Below, in pieces: positions 32,425-45,764 of a DNA stretch of 64,000 nucleotides. The stretch is taken from contig VWND01000078.1 of assembly GCA_009599575.1 (NCBI GenBank), positions 248,001 through 312,000 on the forward strand, written 5' to 3'. A model generated the notes under the pieces. That model searched no databases and had not been told where the DNA came from. It saw only the letters and a program-made list of their open reading frames with translations. Both the position numbers and the translations under genes were made by a program. Position 1 is the stretch's first letter, and each line of letters begins with the position of its first letter. The stretch comes from Blumeriella jaapii (lineage: Eukaryota > Ascomycota > Leotiomycetes > Helotiales > Drepanopezizaceae).

Positions 32425-33412
32425 GAGGTGTTCTAGAATGGTGCTGACGTTGTTGGAGTTTTGTGGTGGGGAGGTAAAGAGGAGGGATGAAAGACGGCAG
32501 GAGGGGCTGTAATTCAGGATGTCTTCTGCATTACAAGATGCCGGGCTTCGCTGTTGGATCCTTTGGAATTGCATGGTTTTAAGGGGTGTGTTGAGAGTCT
32601 GTATCATAGTGCACTCTATGAAGGGTCTTGACGTTCTTCCCCCGGCTTGGAAAGTGCAGGTTGTCTTGAGCGAAACGTTGTAAACACCACGTGATCCATC
32701 CTTCCAGCGTCTGAGCGTTCTATGGTGAGTGGCCAGAGTGCTGCTGGCCACTGAGTCGGAAATATTGCAAAGCTGTAATTCAAACAGGCTTGGTAGTGCT
32801 AGGGTTGAAAGTGAAGTGATCCCACCTGTTTACCGGTCTCAGAGCCTGACTGGATTTACAGACAAGTGAATAACACTTTTGATCTACCTACTATCTCTTA
32901 GTCTCTATTGCATTTGGGCACTTTGCTCCGTAGAGCTAAGGTCTGGCGTGTTTGTTTGTGTATGCTCAAGTCTCTGCTTCGACTTGATTTTGAAACGGGA
33001 GGTTGGACTTAATTGAATTTTGAGACTCCTACACCTCAGTGACACTACCTAGAAAGTCGAACACCAGTTGAAGACCTAAATGATGTTGGTTGAGGTCTAT
33101 TTACATAGAGGGAACTGACTCCCCTGATTTAGCCGAATCAGGAGAACTAAAGTGACCAGTGTATTTATTCAAAATTTGATCCTATGGCTTGTCAAGACAT
33201 CAAGACGAATTTATAGAAGCAAGATTCGAAAGAATGGCTATCAGACATGAATTCAAAGCGTATTCACGATGGGGTGTTGTTACTGGTGAATCAACTTGTG
33301 TCACGTGAATAACACTTACAGCCTTGCATGGAACATCACGGCCTAGATAGCCTTGCCAGTGCTATAATTTCTTAATGCAACGATTGATCAACCACAACCC
33401 GTCGCTGACCCA
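32425..33412. other. Intergenic, no supported gene
   Basis: AT-leaning sequence between two plus-strand genes with TTCACGTGA/CACGTGATCC-type words at about 32690 and 33300. No gene seen. Confidence 0.55.
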
Positions 33413-34867
33413 ATGAACCTCTCCCTTGTCGACCCTTTCGTCCTTGCCCAAGATTACCCAGAGTCAACGACAGGGAGCCTGCGCAGCGGCCACGCGACCT
33501 GTGTGCGCTTCAACAGAAAAGGGGACTTCCTCGCCGCCGGACGCGCCGATGGCACCGTGGTGATCTTCGATGTAGAGACCAACGGGGTGGCACGGAAGCT
33601 CAAGGGACATACGCGACAGGTCCAGTCGCTGAGTTGGTCGCGTGATGGCCGGTATCTGCTTACCAGCAGTCAGGATTGGAAATGCAACATCTGGGATTTA
33701 CAAGAAGGGCGTATATTAAGGACAGTACGATTTGAAGCACCGGTTTATATCGCGGAGCTTCACCCTTGGAACCAGTAGGGCGCCCTGCTGTTTTCGGAGA
33801 GGAATTAGCTGACTTGTGGCAGCTTGATGTTTGTCGCTGCCCTCTTCGAGGATCAGCCCCTCCTTGTGGATGTCTCCAGCCCTCATGTCGTCAAGATGAA
33901 CCTTCCGACAGCTCCCAAACGCCCGCAGTTTGACGGCGATGAACCCATCAGCGAGAAGCAGGCTGCACTCGATGCAAAACAATCTACAACCGTAGCAGTA
34001 TTCACTGCGACGGGGAACCACATCCTAGCGGGAACAAACAAGGGCTGGCTGAATGTTATCGAGGTCTCGTCACGAAGCACCATATACTCCACGAAGATAA
34101 CCGGAGGTGTTGTGGTTTACCTGAGGCTCACAAGCTCAGGCAGGGACGTGGTAGTCAACGCATCAGACCGGATCATCCGTACCATACAGCTACCCAATTT
34201 CTCGGCGCCCGATCTGGACCCCGATACGATCGATATCGAGGTAGAGCATAAATTTGCGGATGTTGTGAATAGACTTAGTTGGAACCACGTGGCGTTCAGC
34301 TCGACGGGAGAATACGTTACAGCAAGCACGTACAACAATCACGATATCTACATCTGGGAGCGGAACCACGGGTCGCTGGTCAAGATTCTCGAAGGTCCGA
34401 AGGAGGAGCACGGGGTTGTGGAATGGCACCCCCACCGGCCGTTGATAGCTGCGTGCGGCTTGGAATCTGGTCGGATCAACATATGGTCCATCGTACCCCA
34501 GCAGCGGTGGTCTGCCCTGGCGCCGGATTTCGTCGAGGTGGAGGAGAACGTCGAGTACATCGAGCACGAGGATGAGTTCGACATCCACCCCCAGGAGGAG
34601 ATCCACAAGCGGCGATTGGACCTGGAGGACGACGACATTGACGTCTTGACGTGGGAGCCGGTAAGGGGCAATATCATGGAGGAGGAGAATGCGTTCCGGA
34701 TGCCGGTGCAGCTGGATCTGATGGATAGTGAGAGCGAGGAGGAATTTGTCGCGGTGGGCAGGGGTGAGATGAGGAGGAAGAGCCCGACGGCTGGGACGGA
34801 CTATGCCCTCGAGGGAGACGCGAGTGCGGATGAGAGCAGGAGGAAAAAAGCGGGACGGAGACGATAG
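33413..34867 (+). CDS. SWD1: COMPASS/Set1-complex WD40 subunit Swd1 (RbBP5 homologue), 2 exons
   Basis: Subunit of the Set1 histone H3-K4 methyltransferase complex in the nucleus; helps assemble the catalytic module. Exon 1 is 33413-33774, the intron 33775-33822 (48 nt), exon 2 33823-34867; 468 residues, the normal size. The N-terminus MNLSLVDPFVLAQDYPE is typical of Swd1/RbBP5. WD repeats: GHATCVRFNRKGDFLAAGRA (~26-45), GHTRQVQSLSWSRDGRYLL, NHVAFSSTGEYVTAS, and the late block GVVEWHPHRPLIAACGLESG with QQRWSALAPDFVEVEENVEY. An acidic linker (EHEDEFDIHPQEE) and a basic C-terminus (RRKKAGRRR) follow, as in RbBP5. The splice restores PWNHLMFVAAL. Confidence 0.95.
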
Positions 34868-36175
34868 TTGCGGTTTCTGGCGTTTAGGGCATCTGGCGTT
34901 GGAATATCTATGGACGGAATGGGATGCGACGGGAGAAGCGAGTGCCAAGACGAGTGCAAAACAAACAATCGTCATTTTATGTCTTTTTAAATAAATACGA
35001 GGGCACAGAGATGCGTGACCAGCGCTTTAATCTTAACAATCTCCAATCGCAAGTTCTTGCCAATCTCGACGACTGGGACATCTGGGAAGCGTCTGAGGAA
35101 AGCGGGAAATGGGAAAGATGGCATCGCGAATATCAAGAGCTTGAACTTTGTCCCCGTCATTCTTCTTTTTTTGAGGCGACCAGTGATTTTTGAGGCGATG
35201 GATGATGCTGCAAGATGCCGGTATGTAGATGAGCGATGGGGGGTGGCCTAGATACGAGGCGAGAACGCCTCATATCGTTATTGTGTGAGGATCAGGCTTG
35301 ATTAAGGATGAGATTACTCTGGTGGTGATAGGTGTTGCGTGACCTTACTTGGCGTTGAGTGGATTCCGGAGGGCTTCCATCATACCGTTCTGCTGCCTAT
35401 CACGCACACACTCTCTGTCTCTCTTCTCTTTCTCTTTTCTCCTCGCTCGTGAATTTCGGAATGTGGTAATTTGGGCATTTATGGCAGCTGCTTCTTCAGC
35501 TCTAGCTGCTTCTTCTTTCCGTTCTTCTCTTGGAAAAACATAATGAATGAATAAGGTGAACGTGAATCGGGCCTGCCGAGCAAGGTTGTTCCGGGGTAGG
35601 ACTTTGGGTAGGCTCGATGTGAACTCATTAATAGCTGAATGTGATAGCTTCCATCAGCTGCTTTCAAGTCACACTCACCCTGCCTTGGAAGACATCCTTT
35701 GTATATTGGATGTCGGGGGACTGGAGGGATCTTTGCGAAGAAGAAAAAGGGTGTGCGAGCAAAAGAGAAAACACCAAGAAACAGAAAGGGAGAAGCGTTC
35801 AAAGTTCCTGGGATTAAGACTTTGGTACACCGCCGACTTCTCAAGTACACATGTGTACTGGTTGTTGGTTGTGTTTTCTCCCAGGTTCATGCTCGCTGTT
35901 CTTGCCTTTTGCGTTTTCAATATCTGATGTGTTGTTACACTGAGCGAGATAGCTTAGGAGCTTCGCATTTTAGTAAAAATTGTTAATGTAGTTTTTTGAC
36001 AGTGGATTTGTAAGTAAAATCGCTTTGAAATATGTTTTTTGAATCTAATATTTGGGAGTTTGCCAACCCCCCCCCCCTTATATAATGCTATACTCGATGC
36101 GAAACACTAGTCGACATAGCTCATGGAAATCAATACCATTACTTGAAGCTATTTAACTAATTACATAAATCGCTC
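34868..36175. other. Intergenic, no supported gene
   Basis: 1.3 kb between convergent genes. Only short frames without support. A poly-C run of about ten lies near 36067-36077, and AT-rich sequence precedes the subtilisin stop codon. Confidence 0.55.
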
Positions 36176-38647
36176 TTACCAACTCTTATACACGATCCTA
36201 AACTCAGGGGAATCCCACCTATCATAATGCTCCGGGTTCGCCGCATCTCCAAACAGATGCAGGGCCATAACAACCAGCTTGTACTTGCCCGCCGGCGCGT
36301 ACTCCCCAGTATCGAGGCGTCCGTCCCAGGGAAACATCTGCGTAGAACTGAAAGGCCCTATCTCCCAGGGCAGCAGGTAGATATTGCCCAGCGTGCGCAA
36401 GCCCAGCACAGTCGACACCTTACACTCACTGCACTCGTCTACAGGGACGACCTCCATCCTCAGCGACTTGGTCGCTAAGACCATGACGATACGGGGTGCC
36501 GGGAGCTGGCCCGGAAGCAGCGCGCCGGTGATGTTCACGTGCGGATCTACGGTCCCTCCCGGCGGCACAGGGAGGATGAAAGTGGCGTTTGCTGCAATGG
36601 GATTGTTGTGGAATCGCCCGTTCAGTGAACTGTAGAGTGACGTTTGCATGGTGTTCATAACGGTCGCTGCGACCATGCTGCCTTTAACGCCGTGATAGGG
36701 CACGGAGAGGTTCTCGCCTTGGGTCCCGTTGATAGTTATGTAGCCCGAGTACAAGGGGAGACCGGCCGGAACCCCTCTGGTAGGCTGGGTGAAGGTTAAA
36801 GAGACGCTGCCTTTGGCGCCGGGGCCAAGATAGAGGGTAGTTGGGCTAATGACAACGCCCGCGAATGCCTCTGTGGTCTCGGCGAGGTAGGTGGGTAGTC
36901 GGTAAATGGAGTCGGCGTAGAGCGGGTAGATGCCGATGGCTGGGTTGTGGCCAAACGTGTACGTGGCTGCAGCGCTGCCGGTATTGGTGAGCGCGATGGT
37001 CCTGGTGGCGACGAAGTTATCGCTGTCGTTGAGGGAGATGCTGGGTGTATCGAGGATGGTGGTCAGGTGGGCGGCGCGATAAGCCTGGATCAGACCAGCA
37101 CCTTGCTGGGCAACGGGCGCTAGCCAGGGGTATTTGATGTTTCTTATGGAGTTGTGGAATAGGAGTGCGTTGGAGGTGCTGGAAAGAAGGATTTCGAGGA
37201 GGGCCGGGTTGCGGAGGATCGAGAGGCCCCGGACCTCCGCTATGAGTGCCAGGACCCCGGCTACGAAGGGCGTGGCCATGGATGTGCCGGATAGGACAGC
37301 GTAACTGCCATTTGCGACGGGAAAGGTGGAGAAGATCGAGTGTCCGGATGCGACAAAGTTTGGCTTCATTTCTAGTTCCCAGCTTGGGCCCCAACTATTG
37401 GCAGGTTAGCACTTTGTTTACTGAGCGTCCCTTTAAGCGAGAGTTTCGAAGTATCACCATCTACTGGCGTTTATAGTGTCACGGAAGCGAGTGTACTAAC
37501 CTAGATTCGGAGCCCATAAAACCCCCATTGACCGGGTCGATGGCCGAGGAGACAGTTTGCGAGCTTGGGTTGTATTGGGGTTGCTGAATGCTGTTGACAG
37601 ATCCGACGGCAAACACACTTTTGGGGTTTGCTGCCTCGGTCGTAGAAAATATACCCAAGTCTTCTGCTTCGTTACCTGCAGCCACTAAGCAAGGAACGCC
37701 AGCAGCCACTATCCGGGAAACAGCCATAGCCCACAAGTCATGTCTCCAGTCGCTCGAGGAGCCAATTGAAGACGTGATAATGTGGCTCCCATCTTCGTAA
37801 GCTTGATGCAAAGCGGCGAACACCACCTCCGTCAATGTACTAAGACCAGCGCACCCAAGGACACGGTATGCCCCCAACTTTACACCAGGTGCAACTCCTG
37901 AGAAGCCCAGTGGCCATCCGGCGTTGTACGGCGCTGCGATGATTCCAGCTACATGCGTACCGTGGCCCACGCAAGAATCCATCGGATCACTGTCTGGAAT
38001 CGGCGAGTTGTGACCACTGAAATCATCACCGACCAGATCGGCCCCATAGCTTACTAGACAGCCTGGTCCAAAACACCCTCCGAGAGCGGGATGGGTGTAA
38101 TCGATTCCGGTATCAATGACAGCAATCTTCACTCCTGACCCGTAGACACCTTCATTGTGGAGCTGATCAACTTGTGACATAGCATGGGTCGGATACGCCT
38201 CGGTAGCGGCTGCAGCGCGTTTTTTCGACGGGATCCCATTTCTGCTCCGTTTAACATTTGAGTCGGGCCCATCAATTTTCTCTACGGGCCAAACACCGAG
38301 GACACCGGGGAGATGAGCAATTGAATCCAAAGTGCTGTTCTTAGAATTTGGAACGCGGATTGAGACGCCCTTAAACAGGGAATACGAGAATTTCTGGACA
38401 GACGTGAAACTCTTGCCAACAAGGCCTTCGAGGCCGGCATAGAATTCATGAAAATCCTACTACATACTTTAATGGAGTGCCCGTCTTCTGAGTGTCTGGA
38501 TCATACCTGGGAAGCTGCAAGCTCGACAATGTAGGCTCCTGGTATGATCGTGTCGGTGATGACGCTACTTGGATTTCCTTCAGCAATCGTATGGGATAGG
38601 AGCCCAGCAGCGGCGAGAATGGTGACTAGGTTTGGAAAGGCCACCAT
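36176..38647 (-). CDS. Secreted subtilisin-like serine protease (S8 family), 3 exons
   Basis: Predicted extracellular endoprotease of 771 residues. Exons are 38647-38507, 38456-37501 and 37394-36176. Signal peptide MVAFPNLVTILAAAGLLSHT; then an I9-like propeptide (GAYIVELAASQDFHEFY, crossing intron 1). Catalytic triad: D162 (VIDTGIDYTHP), H212 (GHGTHVAGI) and S404 (LSGTSMATPFVAG); the oxyanion Asn is in LVAAGNEAEDLG. The second intron splices SESSWGPSWELEMKPNFVA in the conserved KP.-.APG region, though the usual Pro-Gly here is Ala-Ser-Gly. No large PA insertion fits between His and Ser. The C-terminal ~330 residues are a beta-sandwich (Fn3-like) tail with several Asn-X-Ser/Thr sites. Similar to fungal minor-extracellular-protease (Vpr-like) proteins. 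No neighbour suggests a pathway. Confidence 0.93.
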
Positions 38648-40441
38648 GGTTAGATAGACTTTGGTAGGATGGACGACGAGCTACCAAGACTAAGATTTAT
38701 CTTGAAGACACGAGTTATCTTCATGTGCTATGAAGCCGAAAACATCGGTGACGATCACAGAGCTGATCGATGCCGAGTTCATCCAGAGGTAAATCCGTAC
38801 GAGGACTGTAGTGATCGAGGGCGTCTCCGATGTTTATAGTACATTCGAAATACGTCCATGGTATTCGGCGAATCCGTTCGGTTGGTTTAATTATGAAAAC
38901 GTTCAGCGGAGTGTGACCATGTTGGCGTTCGTCTTATGTATCCGTTAATATAAATAGAAGTCTCGATTAGGATCCATGGAATTATGCTTGATTTGGAGCT
39001 TCCGTTTTAATCATAAAAGTGGGTCCAAACTACCACTTTCTGAAATACGCTTTCAAATGTACTCCCGAATCCCCAATGCGTTGTTCTAGATTCCAACATT
39101 ACGATGTTTTGACTTGCGCTCTTCGCTCCGCGATGTCGTGACCCAGGACATCAGTTTAGACAAGCAATTGACAGAGTCGTTGACAGAATTGAACCTGGGT
39201 GTGGCCAATTCTCCGATTCACCATGGTAAAACCGAGTCAATTTGAGCGCCAATGCAGCTATCGGTCGAATGCTAGGGTCGTCTGAGTAAGGGGTACTTAG
39301 TCAGTGACCCGAAAGCCGAGACCAAGACTTCTCGGCCTGCGATGTCTGGGATAGCAAGGTTTCATTGTACAGAACAGCACAGTACAGTACTGTAAAGTTC
39401 TGTACAGTACTTTTACCCTTTGACACGTGACACATAACCGCTCTCGCGGATCGTCTTTACAATCCCCGATGGTACAGCTCCGTCCGAACCGGAGATGAGG
39501 GAGAGGCGGCTCAATGTAATCGAACGTGAAACGAATTGGGGCCTGGGCAAGGACAGCAGGATGGTCAGATAAGAAGTTTCAAGGCGCGACATTCAACGAG
39601 ACCAAAGAGCAATATCAATAAGAAATTAGCACGCGCAAAAAAAGATAGGACTTGAGGTGAGATATACCTGAAACAGTACAGTAGGTATGCAGTATAATCA
39701 TGTTGAAGGAAGTACTTTCAGGTCGGGCAGGTACTTGCGCTCGGTATCTATGTAAGATGAACACACCCGTTGTGTACATAGCCTGTGTCATGGTCGCAGT
39801 CTTGGAGGTACACCCTGTCGTCACGCCGAGCATTGCTGTTCCATTCTGAATTGCTTTCTTTGCTCAAGAGCGCAGTGAATGTTTTGATGCACAATGCGAA
39901 GCGAGCCCGCCGTGGTGGCGTTCCATCAATTGCGCGCGGGGAGGACTTTACGGGGTGCCGAGACGCTAAGGCCGCATTCCGCCTAGCGTGCCTGGTGAGG
40001 CTCTGCTTCGAGAACCCATCCTTTTGAGGTGAAGCAGAGAAGACGCGACCTTCGGCCATCACCTCTTCATCAACCACGTCCAACCCTTCCACCACCACAG
40101 GAATCGCGCGTCTTCGATCGTGCATTCCTCTTCGACAGTCTTTCTCTCGAGGAAGAACATCCCCCCTCCCGCTCTCTACGACGTCGCCGCCACCTCGCTG
40201 GATTACCTGCGGTCGGACTTCTGAAGGCTTTGATCAGGCCTCTGGCCCTGACTGCCTCCTGCGCCTTCGCACTCTCACATCTTGCTTCCCTCACGCGCAT
40301 TCTTCGCTCTTGCTTGGAACAGCGCCCAGCAACGCCGAATCCCACCTGCGACAGCCGTGAGATCGACCCTCCGCTGCCGTGCGCCGAAGCAGTGAACCTC
40401 GCCTCGTTCGCCACTTGAGGTGAGCGCCTCCGTACGCCAAC
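38648..40441. other. Divergent subtilisin/RPB1 intergenic region
   Basis: 1.8 kb. The middle (39366-39412) carries overlapping TACAGTACTGTA palindromes and TGTACAG half-sites. The last 450 bp before RPB1 are GC- and pyrimidine-rich with CTTCACGC/CTCGCC words, as expected for a housekeeping promoter and leader. No gene is supported; frames here fall in the RPB1 leader. Confidence 0.5.
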
Positions 40442-43400
40442 ATGGCGAACCTCATCTTTGCGCACTCCGATGCGCCGCTACGAACCATCGAGGAGGTGCA
40501 GTTTGGACTGCTCTCCCCCGAAGAAATCAAGAACATGAGTGTCTGCCACATTCTGTACCCCGAGACAATGGACGAGACCCGAACGAAGCCGCGCGATCAA
40601 GGATTGAACGACCCGCGCCTGGGATCCATCGACCGACAGTTCAAGTGCGCCACGTGCGACCAGAACATGTCCGAGTGTCCAGGTCATTTCGGTCACATTG
40701 AGCTAGCCAAGCCCGTCTACCATCCTGGGTTTTTGAAGAAGATCAAGAAGCTGCTGGAGATGGTTTGCCACAATTGTGGGAAAGTGTTGCTAGACAGAGT
40801 CAGTGACCCACAACGCGTGCCCAGTCTGGTGTCTCACAGCTAACGTCAATATCGCAGAGCAATCCGGCCTACAAGGCGGCAGTCAATATCCGGGATCCAA
40901 AGCGAAGATTCGATACGATATGGCGACTTTGCAAGCCCAAGATGATCTGCGATAGTGACGCGTCGCAAGAAGGCGCAGATGGCTCTGTTGATCCGAAGGA
41001 GTTGGCTAAGAAGGCACATGGCGGCTGCGGAAACATACAACCTGAAGTGCGCCAGGTGGCCCTCGAGCTGTTTGGTACCTGGAAGGTTCCTAAGGATGAG
41101 GATAACGAGGGGGCTGCGCCTGAGAAACGACCTATCACACCAGAGATGGCCTTGACCGTCTTCCGAAGCATATCCACATCAGAAATCTTTGACCTCGGCC
41201 TGAGCAACGACTACGCGCGTCCTGAGTGGATGATTATCACGGTCCTTCCAGTTCCGCCTCCACCTGTTCGACCAAGTATTTCCATGGATGGCACGAGTCA
41301 GGGAATGCGAGGAGAAGATGATTTGACCTACAAGCTCGGTGATATCATTCGCGCCAATGGCAATGTTCGTCAGGCACAACAGGAAGGTTCTCCGGCTCAC
41401 ATTCAGGTTGATTTCGAGAAGCTGCTGCAGTACCATGTCGCTACGCTCATGGATAACGACATCGCTGGCCAGCCTCAAGCTCTGCAGAAATCTGGCAGAC
41501 CTGTGAAGTCTATTCGGGCCCGTCTAAAGGGCAAGGAGGGTCGTCTCCGTGGTAACTTGATGGGTAAGCGTGTGGATTTCTCGGCGCGTACCGTCATCAC
41601 CGGAGACCCGAATTTGTCCTTGGACGAAGTCGGTGTGCCAAGAAGTATTGCGCGGACCCTTACATATCCCGAGACCGTTACACCATACAACATTGGAAAG
41701 CTACATCAATTGGTCGAAAACGGTCCTAACGAGCACCCTGGAGCCAAGTATGTTATTCGTTCAGATGGCAGCCGCATTGATCTCCGTCATCACAAGCGCG
41801 CCGGTGCGATCTCCCTGGAGTATGGGTGGAAGGTTGAGAGACACATTGTTGATGGAGACTTTATTATTTTCAACCGTCAACCTTCTTTGCACAAGGAATC
41901 CATGATGGGTCATAGGGTCCGAGTCATGCCCTACTCAACATTTCGTCTCAACTTATCGGTCACTTCGCCGTACAACGCCGATTTTGACGGCGATGAGATG
42001 AACTTGCACGTCCCACAGACCGAGGAGACTCGAGCTGAGGTCATGAACCTTTGTATGGTTCCTCTGAACATTGTTTCGCCACAGCGAAACGGCCCTCTCA
42101 TGGGTATTGTGCAGGACACGTTGGCTGGTGTTTACAAGTTGTGCAGAAGAGATTGCTTTGTCACTAAGGAACACCTCATGAACATTCTTTTGTGGGTACC
42201 TGAATGGGACGGAATCATTCCACAACCTGCTATTCTGAAGCCAAGACCTAGATGGACCGGAAAGCAAGTTATCAGCATGATCATCCCTAAGATCGTCAAT
42301 CTCAACATGCCCAACGATGCGCGCGAAGATGCCCCTCTGAAAGATGATGGGCTTCTGGTTCATGAAGGAGAACTGATGTACGGTTTGATGGCCAAGAAGA
42401 ATATTGGTGCTACCAGTGGCGGTATCATCCACATCATTTTCAACGAGATGGGATCTGATGCAGCAATGGCTTTCTTCAACGGCTGCCAGCGAGTGGTCAA
42501 CTACTGGCTGCTTCACAATGGATTTAGTATTGGCATTGGTGACACTGTCCCCGACAAGTCCACCATCGCAAAGATCGAGGGCGCAATTCAAACACAGAAG
42601 GATGAGGTCGCCAAGCTGACCGCAATGGCTACTGCAAACCAGCTCGAGTCTCTCCCCGGTATGAACGTCCGTGAGACGTTCGAGTCACAGGTCTCCAAGG
42701 CCTTGAACACCGCTCGTGATCAAGCCGGTACCAAGACTGAGGGTAGTCTGAAGGACAATAATAACGCCGTCACTATGGCTAGGTCAGGTTCCAAGGGATC
42801 TACCATCAACATTTCTCAAATGACCGCGTTGGTCGGACAGCAATCTGTTGAAGGAAAGCGTATTCCTTTCGGCTTCAAGTACCGAACCTTACCTCATTTC
42901 ACTAAGGACGATTACTCTCCCGAGTCTCGTGGCTTCGTCGAGAACTCGTACCTGCGAGGACTGACACCAACCGAGTTTTTCTTTCACGCTATGGCTGGTC
43001 GTGAAGGTTTGATTGATACCGCAGTCAAGACTGCCGAGACTGGATATATTCAACGACGTCTGGTCAAGGCTCTAGAAGATGTCATGGCCAAGTATGATGG
43101 CACTGTCCGAAACTCCTTGGGAGATATCGTGCAATTCGTCTACGGCGAGGACGGTCTTGATGGTGTCCACATTGAGAAGCAGAAGGTTGATCACATCAAC
43201 TTGGACGACAAGAAGTTCGCCGCTCGCTACCATCTCGATGTTATGGATGATCGGAACCCAATCTCCTCGGACCTCTTGGAATATGCAAATGATCTCGCAG
43301 GTGATCTCGAAGTGCAGAGACTTCTTGACGAGGAGTTCAGTCAGCTCCAGGAGGATCGCAAGATGCTTCGTTGGGTCAATTTAAGGAAGAAGGATGACGA

Positions 43401-45764
43401 GTCGATGCAGCTTCCGATGAACATTGTCCGAATCATCGACAGCGCCAAGAGACTGTTCAAAGTTGATGACTCTCACCGCAGTGACTTGCACCCAGCAGAT
43501 GTCATACCTCAGGTCAGACAGTTACTGGACCGTATGGTTATCGTGCGAGGCGAGGATGAGCTATCAGTGGAGGCGCAAACCAATGCTACTTTGCTGATCA
43601 AGGCACAAGTACGCTCTCGTCTTGCTTTCAAGCGTGTTGCCCTGCAATTGCGCCTCAACAAACTGGCCTTCGCGCACGTTCTCGGAGAGCTCGAAAACCG
43701 ATTCATGAGAGCTTTGGTCAACCCCGGAGAGATGGTTGGTGTTCTTGCAGCCCAGTCCATCGGAGAGCCCGCCACACAGATGACATTGAATACTTTCCAT
43801 TTTGCCGGTGTTTCCTCCAAGAACGTCACTCTTGGTGTGCCTCGTCTGAAGGAAATTCTCAACATTGCCACAAATATCAAGACCCCTTCCATGGTTGTCT
43901 ACCAAGAAGGAAACGGCAACCAAGAGTCGGCTAAGCTCCTGCGTAGTGCCGTCGAGCATACGAACCTGCGCTCCGTCACCGCTGCTACAGAAATCTACCA
44001 CGACCCTGATATCCAATCCACGACGATTGAGGATGATTTGGATATGGTTGAGTCCTATTTCATCATTCCGGACGACAGTCACGACTCTCCCGACAATCAA
44101 TCAAGATGGCTCCTCCGTCTAGTCCTTGACCGCCAAAAGATGCTGGATAAGGGTCTGCGCGTAGAGGACGTTGCATCGAAGATCAAGGAGAACTACCCGA
44201 AGGACTTGGCAGTTATTTTCAGTGACAACAATGCCGAAGAGCAGGTTATCCGTATTCGAATGATTAACCAGAGCGACTCAAAATTTGAAGACGACGATAT
44301 TGAACAGGACATCATGCTCAAGCGCCTCGAAGCTCACATCCTCGACACACTTACCCTTCGTGGTGTGAAAGGTGTTGACAGAGCCTTTTTGAACAAGGAA
44401 ACCAAGCTCATCGAGACCCCTGCTGGTGGACTATTGGCGGCTAAGGACGATCCACGTTGCGAAGAATGGTACCTCGATACCTCTGGAACAGAACTTGCTA
44501 ATGTCCTTACCATCCCTGGTGTTGACACTACCCGTACATACTCCAATCACTTCGTCCAGGTCTTGCAGGTCTTTGGAATCGAAGCCACCCGTTCTGCGCT
44601 GATGCGTGAGTTAACTCAGGTGCTGGCTTTCGACGGTTCATACGTCAACCATCGTCATTTGGCGCTGCTGGTAGATGTCATGACTTCCCGTGGCCATCTC
44701 ATGGCTATCACTCGTCACGGAATCAACCGTGCTGATACAGGCGCCTTGATGAGATGTTCCTTCGAGGAGACTGTAGAAATTCTTCTGGAGGCTGCTGCTG
44801 TTGGTGAACTCGATGACTGCCGTGGTATTTCTGAGAATGTCATGCTGGGTCAACTTGCTCCCATGGGCACTGGAGAGCTCGATGTGCTTCTTGATCCCAA
44901 GATGCTCGAGACTGTTATCTCTGACAATGGCAGAATGGGTCTCATGCCTGGTTTGGCAGTCAAAGGTGCCGATGGTGGTGCGGCTACACCGTACGACTCT
45001 ACGTCTCCTCTCAACGATGGTGGCTACCTCGGCATTGGCACTCCAGATTACGATTCGAACTTCTCTCCTATCCAAACAGGTGGCTCAGCTACCCCTGGAG
45101 GTTTCGCAACTGCTTACTCGGATGCCAATGGTTTTAGCAGTCAGAGTCCTTACAGCGCGCGAAGCCCGGGTGGGGGTTACTCGCCGACTAGTCCGTTTAG
45201 TACAAGCCCGGTGTCGCCAGGATTTTCACCAACATCTCCGGGCTACTCCCCAACCTCCCCGATGATGAATGTTTCCAGTCCCGGATACAACATTTCATCG
45301 CCTCGTTTCAGCCCTGTCAGCCCTGCGTTCACTCCCACCAGTCCTGCTTACAGCCCTACGAGTCCGTCATTCGTATCTCCAACCTCGCCATCGTACAGCC
45401 CTACATCGCCAAACTACTCTCCGACATCTCCAAACCTTCACGTGTCGCCCAGCTCACCGTCGTACAGCCCTACTTCGCCGAGCTACTCACCCACGTCGCC
45501 AAACTACAGTCCTACATCTCCAAACTTCTCAGGTCCCAAGACATCACCTGGCTCTGGGCTTTCTCCCACCAGTCCAGTCTATAGCCCGTCAAGCCCCAAC
45601 TGGAGTCCAACATCCCCAGCGCAGGGCGGTGCCGCTACTTCGCCGAAGTACTCTCCAACCAGTCCCTCGTATTCGCCTACTAGGTATTTCCCCCCCACCC
45701 CTCCTCCATGTTCCTACTAACCCCTCATAGTCCTCGGTTCTCCCCAACCTCTCCCCGCAACTAA
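40442..45764 (+). CDS. RPB1: RNA polymerase II largest subunit RPB1, 3 exons
   Basis: Catalytic core of Pol II, transcribing mRNA genes in the nucleus. Exons are 40442-40798, 40858-45683 and 45731-45764, giving 1738 residues. The clamp zinc site is [17 protein letters not shown]; the metal-A motif [15 protein letters not shown] is near residue 490; the bridge helix contains [20 protein letters not shown]; the trigger loop is [20 protein letters not shown]. The C-terminal domain begins near 45000 with GGY-SPTSP units: about ten exact YSPTSP copies and a similar number of variants (FSPTSP, WSPTSP, YSPSSP, FTPTSP). The last intron (45684-45730) interrupts the tail and the final exon adds [11 protein letters not shown]. 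Reading through it instead would give a divergent tail PPTPPPCSY, which is less likely. Intron 1 joins LLDR to SNPAYKAAV. Confidence 0.98.
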
